Of a DNA stretch of 64,000 nt, positions 26,462 to 35,111 are shown piece by piece. Made by a program: the position numbers and the translations under genes. Origin of the DNA: Pseudobutyrivibrio ruminis HUN009 (GTDB lineage Bacteria > Bacillota > Clostridia > Lachnospirales > Lachnospiraceae); assembly GCF_000703005.1 (NCBI RefSeq), contig NZ_JNLH01000001.1, positions 1,228,501 to 1,292,500 on the forward strand, read 5' to 3'. The notes beneath the pieces are model-generated. The model made no database searches. It was not told where the DNA came from and saw only the letters and a program-made list of their open reading frames with translations. How positions within the stretch are numbered: position 1 is the first letter of the stretch; the number at the start of each line of letters is the position of its first letter.

Positions 26462-26836
26462 ATGAAAAATGTAATCTCAACAACAGCTGCGCCAGCGGCA
26501 ATTGGCCCATATTCACAGGCCATCGAGGTAAATGGAATGGTTTATACATCAGGTATCATTCCAGTTGATCCAGAAACAGGTGTTATTCCTGAAGGTGCTG
26601 CAGCACAGGCTGACAGAGTATTCAAGAGCATGAGTGCTCTATTAGAGGCAGCTGGTACATCCATGGGAAACGTTGTTAAAACAACAGTCTTTATTAAAAA
26701 TATGGATGATTTCGCAGCAATTAATGAAGTATATGCAAAGTACTTCCCAGAGCCATTTCCAGCTCGTTCATGTATTGAAGTTGCTCGCATTCCTAAGGAT
26801 GTTCTCTTGGAAGCAGAGGCAATTGCAATCAAATAA
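26462..26836 (+). CDS. ridA: RidA family enamine/imine deaminase
   Basis: A 124-residue RidA that hydrolyses 2-aminoacrylate and related reactive enamines formed by PLP enzymes. Typical features are AAPAAIGPYSQAIEVNGMVYTSG at the N-terminus, FPARSCIEVARIP with the carboxylate-binding Arg, and a C-terminal EAEAIAI. The start is ATG 26462 with AAGGAGG 9 bp upstream; a 12-codon in-frame extension lies inside cvfB and is rejected. Confidence 0.95.
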   Translation: MKNVISTTAAPAAIGPYSQAIEVNGMVYTSGIIPVDPETGVIPEGAAAQADRVFKSMSALLEAAGTSMGNVVKTTVFIKNMDDFAAINEVYAKYFPEPFPARSCIEVARIPKDVLLEAEAIAIK

Positions 26837-26851
26837 AATCGGAGAAGTGTT

Positions 26852-27766
26852 ATGGTTTATGATGTTATTGTTATAGGAGCGGGGCCTGCTGGCCTTGCTG
26901 CTGGAATATATGGTAAGCGAGCTGGCTATAATATTCTTGTTTTAGACACAAGTTCTATCAGCGGTGGTCAGATACTCAACACATATGAGGTAGATAATTA
27001 TCCTGGTATTCCTGGAGTATCAGGTACAGAGCTTGCAGATGCTATGAAAAAGCATTGTGAAAAGCTTGGCGTGGAGTTTGCCAGAGGCCGTGTTTCTTCC
27101 ATTGTAGATAATGGTGAAATAAAAGAGCTTATTACTAAGAAAGAAAATTTCCAGACAAAGACAGTTATTATTGCTACAGGTGCTACAAACAGAAAGCTTG
27201 GATGTCCTGGTGAGGATGAGTTTTCAGGCATGGGCGTTTCTTACTGCGCTACATGTGATGGTGCATTTTTCAAAGATAAGGTAGTAGCAGTTGTTGGCGG
27301 TGGAGATGTAGCCCTCGAGGATGCAGCTTACCTAGCTAGGACCTGCAAAAAAGTTTATCTTATTCATAGAAGAGATGAGTTTAGAGGAGCAGTAGTTTTA
27401 CAAAATCAGATTAAATCTCTTGATAATGTAGAATTGGTATTAGATTCAACCGTGGAATCTATAATCGGAAAAGATTCTGTTGAAAAACTTCTTATAAAGA
27501 ATAAGAAAACAGATGAAGAAAAAGAATTGGAAGTAGAAGGTGTATTTATTGCAGTTGGTACAGTGCCTAACACCAAAACTATTTCTGGTCTTCCTTCATT
27601 AGATGATAGAGGTTATATAATTGCAGGTGAAACATGCGAAACTGATATTCCAGGAGTATTTGCAGCAGGAGATGTTAGAACCAAGCAATTACGTCAGGTA
27701 ATTACTGCAACCGCTGATGGGGCGAATGCAATAACATCTATAACCAATTATTTAAATTTAAAATAG
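26852..27766 (+). CDS. trxB: Thioredoxin-disulfide reductase
   Basis: A 304-residue NADPH-dependent flavoenzyme that reduces thioredoxin. FAD motif GAGPAGLAAGIYGKRAG is at the N-terminus, the redox-active CATC is at C132/C135, the NADPH motif VVGGGDVALEDAAYL follows, and the second FAD contact GVFAAGDVRTK lies near the end. No thioredoxin gene adjoins; ridA lies 15 bp upstream. Confidence 0.95.
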   Translation: MVYDVIVIGAGPAGLAAGIYGKRAGYNILVLDTSSISGGQILNTYEVDNYPGIPGVSGTELADAMKKHCEKLGVEFARGRVSSIVDNGEIKELITKKENFQTKTVIIATGATNRKLGCPGEDEFSGMGVSYCATCDGAFFKDKVVAVVGGGDVALEDAAYLARTCKKVYLIHRRDEFRGAVVLQNQIKSLDNVELVLDSTVESIIGKDSVEKLLIKNKKTDEEKELEVEGVFIAVGTVPNTKTISGLPSLDDRGYIIAGETCETDIPGVFAAGDVRTKQLRQVITATADGANAITSITNYLNLK

Positions 27767-27831
27767 TTTACTAAAATGTTACAAACTCAACATATTTTCA
27801 GATTATTGGAAAATGTAAGGTTAAATCGGAC

Positions 27832-27860
27832 TTGACACATTTACTGTTAGATTATATAAT
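27832..27860 (+). promoter_or_regulatory. Perfect consensus sigma-A promoter for the NlpC/P60 gene
   Basis: TTGACA, exactly 17 bp, TATAAT. The start site is predicted near 27867. Confidence 0.92.
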
Positions 27861-27869
27861 GACAACAGT

Positions 27870-27886
27870 TGTAATAAGTTTGTAAC
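27870..27886 (+). promoter_or_regulatory. WalR-like box at the transcription start of the wall hydrolase gene
   Basis: TGTAAT, 5 bp, TGTAAC matches the WalR (YycF) consensus TGTWAH-N5-TGTWAH, and it overlaps the predicted start region just after the -10. Its downstream half is also part of an 11-bp inverted repeat pair with 27777-27787. Confidence 0.5.
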
Positions 27887-27910
27887 AAATTCGGAGGTTT
27901 TTTTTACAGA

Positions 27911-29131
27911 ATGAATTCAAAAATGACAAAAGCTGTTAGTTATACACTTGCTGCTTGTGTTGTTGTTTCAAGCCTTTCATTTAGCGCTAGTGCTGCTACA
28001 GCTACATCAGGTGTCAGCGCATTATCTAGTGCAACAGGCGTTTTAGAAACAACAGACTACACTGCTTTCGCAGGTGCACAGCTTTCAGTTAATGATATGA
28101 TTGCAAATGCAAATATACTTGCTGCAGAATCACAGTTAGCAGACAACGAAGCTAGTACAGTTGCTGCTTCTGAGGAAAATCCATATGCAGATATTGCAAT
28201 TGCTCAGGTAGATAATTACGTATATATCCGTGAGTCGGCATCAGCTGATAGCGATTATGTCGGAAAGTTATATAACAACTCAGCTGCTACAGTTTCTGAA
28301 ACTGTTGAGGCAGAGGATGGTACATGGTTACTTATCACATCTGGCGATGTTACAGGTTATGTAAAGAGTGAATATGTAGTTCAGGGTGATCAGGAACTTG
28401 CAAAAGAAGTTTCAAGACGCTTAGCCACAGTTAAGACAACTACTCTTTATGTTCGTGAAGAAGCTACTACAGAATCCGATATCATCGATTTGATTCCTGT
28501 AGGCGATGACCTTACAGTTATTGATGAGTCAATGGCTGATACAGGTTGGGTAAAGGTTACATGTAACGCTGGTGAAGGTTATGTCAGCACAGATTACGTT
28601 GATCTTTCAACAGACTTTACAGTAGCAGAGTCTAAGAACGCTGAAATCGCACGAATAGCAAAAGAAGAGGAAGAAAAGAAAGCGGCTCAGGAAGCAGCTA
28701 AGAAAGCTACTCAGGCAGCAGCTGCAGTTGAGAAAGCAAACTCTTCATCATCTTCTTCATCAAGCAAGTCATACTCAGCTCCTTCTGGTACTGATGGAAG
28801 CTCAGTTGTTGCTTATGGTTCACAGTTTGTTGGTAACCCATATGTTTACGGTGGATCTTCTCTTACAAACGGAACAGACTGTTCAGGATTTGTAATGAGC
28901 GTTTACTCAGCATTTGGTGTTAGCCTACCTCATTCATCAAGTGCTCTTCGTAGCGCTGGTTATGGAGTATCTTATGATGAGATGCAGCCAGGTGATATCG
29001 TTTGTTACTCAGGTCATGTTGGTATTTATGCTGGTAACGGTCAGTTACTTCATGCATCTACATACAGAACTGGTATTACATACTCAAATGTAAACTACAA
29101 GCAGATTCTTGCAATAAGAAGAATCTTCTAA
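27911..29131 (+). CDS. Secreted NlpC/P60 peptidoglycan hydrolase with SH3 domains
   Basis: A 406-residue exported protein. The signal peptide covers about 1-28 (cleavage near SASA). Two bacterial SH3 domains follow (about 90-155 and 170-235), then an Ala/Lys/Glu-rich and Ser-rich linker, and a C-terminal NlpC/P60 domain from about 295. The catalytic set is C324 (TDCSGF), H369 (SGHVG) and H381 (LLHAST). It should cleave gamma-D-glutamyl-diamino acid bonds in stem peptides during growth or daughter-cell separation. It is monocistronic with a perfect promoter, a WalR-type site and a terminator; ftsEX lies 2 kb downstream. Confidence 0.93.
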   Translation: MNSKMTKAVSYTLAACVVVSSLSFSASAATATSGVSALSSATGVLETTDYTAFAGAQLSVNDMIANANILAAESQLADNEASTVAASEENPYADIAIAQVDNYVYIRESASADSDYVGKLYNNSAATVSETVEAEDGTWLLITSGDVTGYVKSEYVVQGDQELAKEVSRRLATVKTTTLYVREEATTESDIIDLIPVGDDLTVIDESMADTGWVKVTCNAGEGYVSTDYVDLSTDFTVAESKNAEIARIAKEEEEKKAAQEAAKKATQAAAAVEKANSSSSSSSSKSYSAPSGTDGSSVVAYGSQFVGNPYVYGGSSLTNGTDCSGFVMSVYSAFGVSLPHSSSALRSAGYGVSYDEMQPGDIVCYSGHVGIYAGNGQLLHASTYRTGITYSNVNYKQILAIRRIF

Positions 29132-29144
29132 TTAAAGAATTTTG

Positions 29145-29172
29145 AGGCACCGCATTAGGCGGTGCCTTTTTT
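29145..29172 (+). terminator. Rho-independent terminator after the NlpC/P60 gene
   Basis: 9-bp stem AGGCACCGC/GCGGTGCCT, loop ATTAG, T6. Confidence 0.95.
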
Positions 29173-29804
29173 ATGGTAAAACTTTCTCTTCTTGTGCTAA
29201 ATTGAGAAATGTTATATTGTGAATCCGTATATATAGAACAATTAAAATAATAATATTTATAATAATTTGAAGATAATTGTCAGAAAACTTATTTTGCAAA
29301 CCATGAAGCGTTTAGTGAAAATTTGCACAAAAACAGAAATTGTTAAACTAGAATATAATTTCAGACAATGTGGAAATGAAATAATTTTTCAACAAAAAAT
29401 CACACAATCATCACGTAAAATCGGACTTGTAAACCATTTATCCACTTTATCCACAGAAAATGTGAACGAATCTTAAAAGTTATCCACAATTTACAAGAAC
29501 GCTTGTTTTGGCCTAAATCAACAAAACTTGTAAAATTGCTTAATATGCTTGACTTTAGAAGAGAAGAAAAAATATCTGAATACACTGTATATTTTCTGAC
29601 AATAATGCAAGTTGATTCTCTGTTCACAAAAGCTCCACACAATCATAATTTTATGGCTAGTTGTGAATTTGCATAAATAAATGTAAGTTTGCTATTTCAT
29701 TTTTTGGTTATTTATATTAGAATGAGCATAGGTTATGTGAATTTGTATGCAAAAAAAGGTTTTGACATTGTTAATATTGCATAGTTAATCAGGAGGTACG
29801 ACCT
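29173..29804. other. Gene-free 630-bp A+T-rich region with DnaA-type boxes
   Basis: No convincing gene lies here: the only open frame of note (29267-29476) lacks a ribosome binding site and any recognisable sequence. The region contains DnaA-type boxes at 29438-29488, and repeats of CTTGTAAA/TTTACAAG at 29426-29433, 29490-29497 and 29527-29534. A TTGACA at 29762 may belong to the promoter of the next gene, though its -10 is poor. Confidence 0.6.
29438..29488 (+). promoter_or_regulatory. Cluster of three DnaA boxes
   Basis: TTATCCACT (29438-29446) and TTATCCACA (29447-29455) are directly adjacent, and a second TTATCCACA lies at 29480-29488. All share one orientation. Two are exact matches to the consensus TTATNCACA. 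The CTTGTAAA/TTTACAAG inverted pair flanks them. Confidence 0.6.
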
Positions 29805-30893
29805 ATGATTTCTAATCAAATCATGCAAAATACAATTGAAGGATTACATCAGCTTACAAAAGTAGATTTAGCAGTTACTGATTCTGACGGTGTTGTATGC
29901 GCATCTACTTTTAATGATACAGCCCAGTTTGCAGATGCTATAGCTGTATTTGCTGCATCTGAGGCAGATAGTCAGGTTGCTTTAGGATATCACTTCTTCA
30001 AGGTATTTGATGATCAGCAGTTGGAATTTGTTATTTTAGCCAAAGGGGATGATGAAGAGGCATCGACTGTTGGAAAGATTGCTGCTTTCCATGTACAGGA
30101 ATTAATGATTGCTTATAAGGAGCGTTTTGATAAGGATAACTTTATTAAGAATTTGCTTCTCGACAACTTACTTCTTGTTGATATCTACAATCGCTCTAAG
30201 AAGCTTCATGTGGATATTAATGCACGAAGAGTTGTTATGATTGTTGAAGTTGGGCCTGATAAAGACGGCGACGAGCTTGATAGAGTTCGTTCAGTATTTG
30301 GTGGCAAGACAAAGGACTTTGTAACAGCCGTTGATGAGCACAATATTATTGTAGTTAAGGAACTTGGGGAGAACGATACATTCGAGGATGTAGATAAAAT
30401 TGCTGCAGTTATAATCGATGCATTCCACGATAAAGATAATAAAAACATTCGCGTTTCTTATGGTACTGTTGTTGGCGAAATCAAGGAAGTCTCTCGTTCT
30501 TACAAAGAAGCTTCTATGGCTATGGATGTTGGTAAAATTTTCTTTAATGAGAAGAAAATCATTGCCTACTCAGCCCTTGGAATAGGACGTCTTATTTATC
30601 AGTTACCTATTCCACTTTGCAAGATGTTTATATCAGAAATTTTCGACAACAAATCTCCTGATGATTTTGACGAAGAGACTCTTACAACTATTGATAAATT
30701 CTTTGAAAATAGCTTAAATGTATCTGAGACATCTAGACAGTTATACATTCACAGAAATACTCTTGTATATCGTCTTGATAAGCTTGAAAAGAGCACAGGA
30801 TTGGATTTAAGAGTTTTTGAAGATGCAATCACTTTCAAAATTGCTTTGATGGTTGTAAAATACATGAAGTATATGGAAGATGAAAAATTCTAA
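29805..30893 (+). CDS. CdaR/PucR-type transcriptional regulator with sugar-diacid recognition domain
   Basis: A 362-residue regulator. The N-terminal part (MISNQIMQNTIEGLHQLTKVDLAVTDSDG in two blocks) matches the sugar-diacid recognition domain of CdaR, a GGDEF-like fold occupies about 140-270, and the C-terminal PucR-type helix-turn-helix reads NVSETSRQLYIHRNTLVYRLDKLEK near residue 310. Its ligand and targets are unknown. No diacid catabolic genes adjoin; it sits upstream of ftsEX, 34 bp away. Ribosome binding site AGGAGGT. Confidence 0.82.
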   Translation: MISNQIMQNTIEGLHQLTKVDLAVTDSDGVVCASTFNDTAQFADAIAVFAASEADSQVALGYHFFKVFDDQQLEFVILAKGDDEEASTVGKIAAFHVQELMIAYKERFDKDNFIKNLLLDNLLLVDIYNRSKKLHVDINARRVVMIVEVGPDKDGDELDRVRSVFGGKTKDFVTAVDEHNIIVVKELGENDTFEDVDKIAAVIIDAFHDKDNKNIRVSYGTVVGEIKEVSRSYKEASMAMDVGKIFFNEKKIIAYSALGIGRLIYQLPIPLCKMFISEIFDNKSPDDFDEETLTTIDKFFENSLNVSETSRQLYIHRNTLVYRLDKLEKSTGLDLRVFEDAITFKIALMVVKYMKYMEDEKF

Positions 30894-30927
30894 GTACACT
30901 TAGTTTTATAGAAATGAGGTATTGATA

Positions 30928-31608
30928 TTGATACGATTAGATCATGTTAGTAAATCGTATGAAGTTGGTAAACCAGCTTTGGAAGATGTTACAATACACA
31001 TTGATCCAGGCGAGTTTGTATTCGTAGTGGGCGATAGTGGTTCAGGTAAATCCACCCTGATTAGATTGTTATTAAAGGAATTAGAGCCTACAAAAGGAAA
31101 AATCTATATTAATGGTCAGGACCTTAAAAAGGTTACACATAAAAAGATTCCAATGTATCGTAGAAATGTTGGAGTTGTATTCCAGAACTTCAGACTTTTG
31201 CCTGATAGAAATGTCTACGAAAATGTTGCCTTTGCAATGAAAGTTGTAGAGTCATCAAACAGAGAAATAAAAAAGAAAGTTCCAACTATGCTTTCATTAG
31301 TTGGACTTGCAGCTAAATACAAATCTCGTCCAAGCCAGCTTTCTGGTGGAGAGCAGCAGCGTGTAGCTATTGCTAGAGCTCTTGTAAACGAGCCAAAGAT
31401 TATCCTTGCAGATGAGCCTACAGGAAATCTTGATAGCGATAATACATGGGAAATCATGCGTCTTTTGGACGAAATCAATCAAAGGGGAACAACTGTAGTA
31501 GTAGTTACCCACAATATGGAAATAGTTAGAGCAATGAATAAACGAGTTATCACCATCAAAAAAGGCGTGGTAGTTAGTGATGTTGGAGGTGATGACTATG
31601 AAGATTAG
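30928..31608 (+). CDS. ftsE: Cell division ATP-binding protein FtsE
   Basis: A 226-residue ABC ATPase that works with FtsX to couple divisome activity to peptidoglycan hydrolases. Walker A GDSGSGKST, signature LSGGEQQR, Walker B IILADEPTGNLD, and the RRNVGVVFQNFRLLPDRNVYENV Q-loop block are typical of FtsE. The start is TTG 30928, with GAGGT 7 bp upstream, and gives the family N-terminus MIRLDHVSK; another TTG six bases earlier is too close to the ribosome binding site. It overlaps ftsX by 11 bp. Confidence 0.95.
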   Translation: MIRLDHVSKSYEVGKPALEDVTIHIDPGEFVFVVGDSGSGKSTLIRLLLKELEPTKGKIYINGQDLKKVTHKKIPMYRRNVGVVFQNFRLLPDRNVYENVAFAMKVVESSNREIKKKVPTMLSLVGLAAKYKSRPSQLSGGEQQRVAIARALVNEPKIILADEPTGNLDSDNTWEIMRLLDEINQRGTTVVVVTHNMEIVRAMNKRVITIKKGVVVSDVGGDDYED

Positions 31609-32506
31609 TACACATATTTACAACATCGGCCAAGGTTTGAAAAACGTTTGGCGAAATAAAATGTTTTCTCTGGCGTCAATTGCAACAATGACAGCCTGTA
31701 TTTTTTTGTTTGGTATATTTTATTCATTAGGAACAAACTTCCAAGCAATGGTTAAATCGGCAGAGGAAGGTGTAGCGGTTACAGTTTTCTTTGATGAGGG
31801 AATCTCACAGACACGCATAGACGAAATAGGAGAAGAGATTTCAAAACGCCCAGAGGTATCAAGCTATGATTTCATATCAGCTGATCAGGCCTGGGAAGAA
31901 TACAAAGAAGAATATTTCGGAGGTAACGAAGATTTAGCAGCAGGATTTGCAGACGACAATCCTCTTGCAAATTCAGCAAACTACGAAATCTATCTTAGTG
32001 ATGTTTCGATGCAGTCTACCTTGGTTTCATTCCTTGAAGGACTTGATGGAGTACGTCAGGTAAATAAATCAGAAGTGGCTGCTAAAACACTTACAGATAT
32101 TAATAAAGCTATTACAATTGTATCAATGGCTATCGTAATTATTCTTCTTGCAGTATCAGTATTCTTGATTAGTAATACTGTAATGGTTGGTATTTCTGTT
32201 CGAAGAGAAGAAATTGCTATCATGAAATTAATCGGTGCTAAGGATGCATTCGTTAGACAGCCATTCGTTGTTGAAGGTGTGTTTATCGGATTAATTGGTT
32301 CAGCTATACCACTTATCCTTTTGTATTTTATCTACGGCAAGGTAATTGAGTATGCTACATCAGAGTTTAATTTCCTTAGTAGCATGGTATCCTTCATACC
32401 AATCGAGACTATATTCAATACACTAGTGCCAATTTCATTAGTACTTGGTATTGGTATCGGCTGGTTTGGTTCACGAGTAACCTTGCATAAGCATCTTAGA
32501 GTCTAG
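31598..32506 (+). CDS. ftsX: Permease-like cell division protein FtsX
   Basis: A 302-residue protein with four membrane segments: one near the N-terminus and three in the C-terminal FtsX domain. A periplasmic loop at about 50-165 normally contacts a wall hydrolase or its regulator. The start ATG 31598 lies 8 bp after GGAGG and gives MKISTHIYNIGQGLKNVWRNK. Two earlier in-frame ATGs are less well placed. It partners FtsE, and a Ctp-type protease follows, an arrangement seen in other clostridia. Confidence 0.95.
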   Translation: MKISTHIYNIGQGLKNVWRNKMFSLASIATMTACIFLFGIFYSLGTNFQAMVKSAEEGVAVTVFFDEGISQTRIDEIGEEISKRPEVSSYDFISADQAWEEYKEEYFGGNEDLAAGFADDNPLANSANYEIYLSDVSMQSTLVSFLEGLDGVRQVNKSEVAAKTLTDINKAITIVSMAIVIILLAVSVFLISNTVMVGISVRREEIAIMKLIGAKDAFVRQPFVVEGVFIGLIGSAIPLILLYFIYGKVIEYATSEFNFLSSMVSFIPIETIFNTLVPISLVLGIGIGWFGSRVTLHKHLRV

Positions 32507-32527
32507 TATAATATTTGAAGTTACGGG

Positions 32528-32555
32528 GAGTGCCTTGGCAGTAGCTAAGGCACTC
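32528..32555 (+). terminator. Hairpin between ftsX and the Ctp gene
   Basis: 12-bp stem GAGTGCCTTGGC/GCTAAGGCACTC with one G-U pair and loop AGTA. The tail TTATC is not a good T-tract, so it is a weak terminator or mRNA stabiliser. Confidence 0.5.
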
Positions 32556-32583
32556 TTATCAATATAAAGGAAAGGCATTTGAT

Positions 32584-33852
32584 ATGAATACAGAATTCGA
32601 ATCTAACTATTCACCTGAGCTCCAGGAAAAGCCAAAGAATAGTAAATGGCCTGTTGTAATAGGTACAACAGTCGGCATACTTGTTGGATTTTTACTTGCT
32701 ACATTAGTGGCTGTTATCGTTTTATTTGGACGTAAGACATCTGTGTCAGATAGCTCGCAGGGAGTGATTGACACACTGACAGACGATTCAGCAACATCAG
32801 AAAGCAAACTACAGACAATCCTTTACATCATTAAGAATTACTACTATCAGGATGTAGATGATCAGACATTAATCGATGGTGTTTATGCTGGTATCGTAGA
32901 AAGTCTTGATGATCCATATTCTGCATACTATACAGCAGAAGAATACGAGGATTTAATGGATACACTTACAGGTAACTATGCCGGTATTGGTGCACTCCTT
33001 CAGAAGAACGCTGAAACAGGCGAAGTAGCAATCACAAAGGTATATGAAGATACACCTGCAGAGCAAGCTGGTCTACAGGAAGGCGATATCATAGTTTCAG
33101 CTGATGGAAACATTGCAACCGAAGAAGATTTGGATGTTTTTGTACAACATATCCGCGGTGAAGAGGGAACAGATGTTGAATTAGTCATTAATCGTGAAGG
33201 TGAAGAAATGACTGTCACATGCACACGTGCATCAATTTCAACACCTACTGTAGAGCATCAGATGCTTGATAATAATGTCGGTTATATTCAGGTTTCTCAG
33301 TTTACTGATGGAACATATGATGATTTTGTAGCAGCTTACGAAGACCTTGAAGCTCAGGGAATGACATCGGTTATTTTTGATATGAGAAATAACGGTGGTG
33401 GATTACTTGATTCAGTTGTTGATATTCTTGATTATCTTCTTCCAGAGGGAACTGTTGTATATACAATGGACAAGGCCGGAAATAGAGAAGATTACACATC
33501 AGATGCTGCCAATTATAAATCTATTCCAATGACAGTATTAGTTAATGGAAATACAGCATCAGCAGCTGAAATATTTACTGGCGCAATTCGTGATTTTGAG
33601 TACGGTACAATTATCGGCACACAGACATTTGGTAAAGGTATTGTTCAATCAACAATTCCTCTTACAGATGGATCTGCAGTAAAGCTTACAACTCAAACAT
33701 ACTACACACCTAGTGGAGAGTGCATCCACGGAACAGGTATTACACCAGACGAGGTTCTTGAGTACGAGTTTATGGGTGGTGAAGACGACCAATATAGTGT
33801 AGACTTAGATAACCAAATACAAAAAGCGTTAGAGGTTTTAGCTTCTAATTAA
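32584..33852 (+). CDS. S41 family C-terminal processing peptidase (Ctp)
   Basis: A 422-residue membrane-anchored serine protease. One TM segment lies at about 23-47, the PDZ domain is around residues 125-215, and the S41 catalytic domain carries the Ser/Lys dyad S326 (NTASAAEIF) and K351 (TFGKG). Members cleave proteins near the C-terminus and in Gram-positives process wall-associated or signalling proteins. The position after ftsEX and its outward topology suggest a role in wall hydrolase maturation (inference). Confidence 0.93.
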   Translation: MNTEFESNYSPELQEKPKNSKWPVVIGTTVGILVGFLLATLVAVIVLFGRKTSVSDSSQGVIDTLTDDSATSESKLQTILYIIKNYYYQDVDDQTLIDGVYAGIVESLDDPYSAYYTAEEYEDLMDTLTGNYAGIGALLQKNAETGEVAITKVYEDTPAEQAGLQEGDIIVSADGNIATEEDLDVFVQHIRGEEGTDVELVINREGEEMTVTCTRASISTPTVEHQMLDNNVGYIQVSQFTDGTYDDFVAAYEDLEAQGMTSVIFDMRNNGGGLLDSVVDILDYLLPEGTVVYTMDKAGNREDYTSDAANYKSIPMTVLVNGNTASAAEIFTGAIRDFEYGTIIGTQTFGKGIVQSTIPLTDGSAVKLTTQTYYTPSGECIHGTGITPDEVLEYEFMGGEDDQYSVDLDNQIQKALEVLASN

Positions 33853-33890
33853 TATTGATAATATTGCCATTATTGAAAAGAGGTGATTTC

Positions 33891-35028
33891 GTGATAGAAC
33901 TTGATCAGTTCAAACAGCGTCTTGTGGCGCAGAAAAATTCTATGACGGAAGTGAGGGATTCACTTTGACGTCGCAGCTAAAAAAGCTCGTATAGAGGAGC
34001 TTGAGCGCGAAATGGAAGCACCAGATTTTTGGACAGATGCAGCAGCATCTACGGCCAAGATGAAGGAACTGAAATCCATGAAAGATGATGTTTCAATCAT
34101 CGATAAACTAGAGGACTTATATAAAGAAATAGAAGACTATATAGAGCTTGGCAACGAGGAAGAGGACCAAGAAATCGTTGATACAGTAGCTGTGCTTATA
34201 GAGGAATTTGAGGATTCATTAGAGAAGCTTCGAATGAAGACTCTTTTATCTGGAGAGTACGATGCTTATAGCGCCATAGTTACACTTCATTCAGGCGCCG
34301 GCGGAGTTGAGGCTTGTGATTGGGTGCAGATGCTTTACCGTATGTATACCCGATGGGCTTCCGATGCCGGTTTCGAAGTAGATGAATTGGATTACCTTGA
34401 GGGTGATGAAGCGGGGATTAAATCCGTAACTTTCCAGGTGAATGGAGAAAATGCATATGGATATCTTAAATCAGAAAAAGGTATTCATAGACTTGTTCGT
34501 ATTTCACCATTTAATGCTCAGGGAAAGCGACAGACTTCATTTGCTTCCTGTGATGTTATGCCAGACATCGAGGAAGATGTTGATGTAGAGATTAAGGATG
34601 ATGATATTCGAGTTGATACTTATCGTTCTTCAGGCGCCGGCGGACAGCACATCAACAAAACTAGTTCAGCTATTCGTATTACACATTTCCCTACAGGAAT
34701 TGTTGTAACATGTCAGAATGAACGAAGCCAACACCAAAACCGAGACAAAGCTATGCAGATGTTAAAAACAAAACTTCTTTTGTTAAAGCAAGAGGAGAAT
34801 GCTGCAAAGGCCAGCGGAATTCGTGGTGAAGTTTCGGAAATAGGCTGGGGAAATCAAATTCGTTCTTATGTATTACAGCCTTACACAATGGTGAAGGATT
34901 TACGTACCGGCGAAGAGTCAGGAAACACTGATGCAGTGCTGGATGGTAAAATTACACCATTTATGAATGCTTATTTAAAATGGCTTTCACTTGGATGTCC
35001 AGATCGTGGAGCCACAGATATGAATTAA
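33891..35028 (+). CDS. prfB: Peptide chain release factor 2 (programmed +1 frameshift)
   Basis: RF2 recognises UGA and UAA. Translation starts at GTG 33891 (AGAGGTG upstream), runs 25 codons to CTT 33963-33965, and meets an in-frame TGA at 33966-33968. A +1 slip to GAC at 33967 continues to the stop at 35028, giving 378 residues in total. After joining, the stop-codon recognition tripeptide SPF is at 205-207 and the catalytic GGQ at 250-252, the same numbers as in E. coli RF2. This supports both the start and the frameshift. The gene is not broken; low RF2 promotes the slip and so raises synthesis. Confidence 0.96.
33954..33969 (+). promoter_or_regulatory. prfB autoregulatory frameshift site
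   Basis: AGGGATTCA then CTTTGAC. The internal Shine-Dalgarno-like AGGGA lies just upstream of the slippery CTT-TGA-C, as in the conserved bacterial prfB signal, though it is shorter than the usual AGGGGG. Confidence 0.93.
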
Positions 35029-35031
35029 CAC

Positions 35032-35060
35032 TTGAAATAGGTAGCTTTTAATGTTATTAT
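35032..35060 (+). promoter_or_regulatory. Promoter of the ACT-hom-thrH operon
   Basis: TTGAAA, 17 bp spacer, TATTAT, beginning 4 bp after the prfB stop. Confidence 0.72.
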
Positions 35061-35071
35061 CTTCTGAACGA

Positions 35072-35089
35072 GTACAAATGTTTTTGTAC
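35072..35089 (+). promoter_or_regulatory. Palindrome at the start of the hom operon leader
   Basis: GTACAAA and TTTGTAC separated by 4 bp, located about 5-22 bp after the predicted transcription start. It is a possible operator or small 5' hairpin. Confidence 0.5.
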
Positions 35090-35111
35090 GAAAGACACTT
35101 ATGGAGGAGAT

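Noticed and set aside
29267..29476. 69-codon open frame in the DnaA-box region
   Set aside because: No ribosome binding site, no recognisable similarity, and composition like the surrounding A+T-rich spacer. Its codons run through the DnaA-type boxes.
29438..29488. Chromosomal replication origin
   Set aside because: Three boxes alone are too few, no dnaA/dnaN/rpmH genes are near, and no clear unwinding element or change in gene direction is seen here.
33891..33968. prfB as a frameshifted pseudogene
   Set aside because: The in-frame TGA sits in the conserved CTTTGAC programmed frameshift site, and the joined protein has all RF2 motifs in the expected positions.
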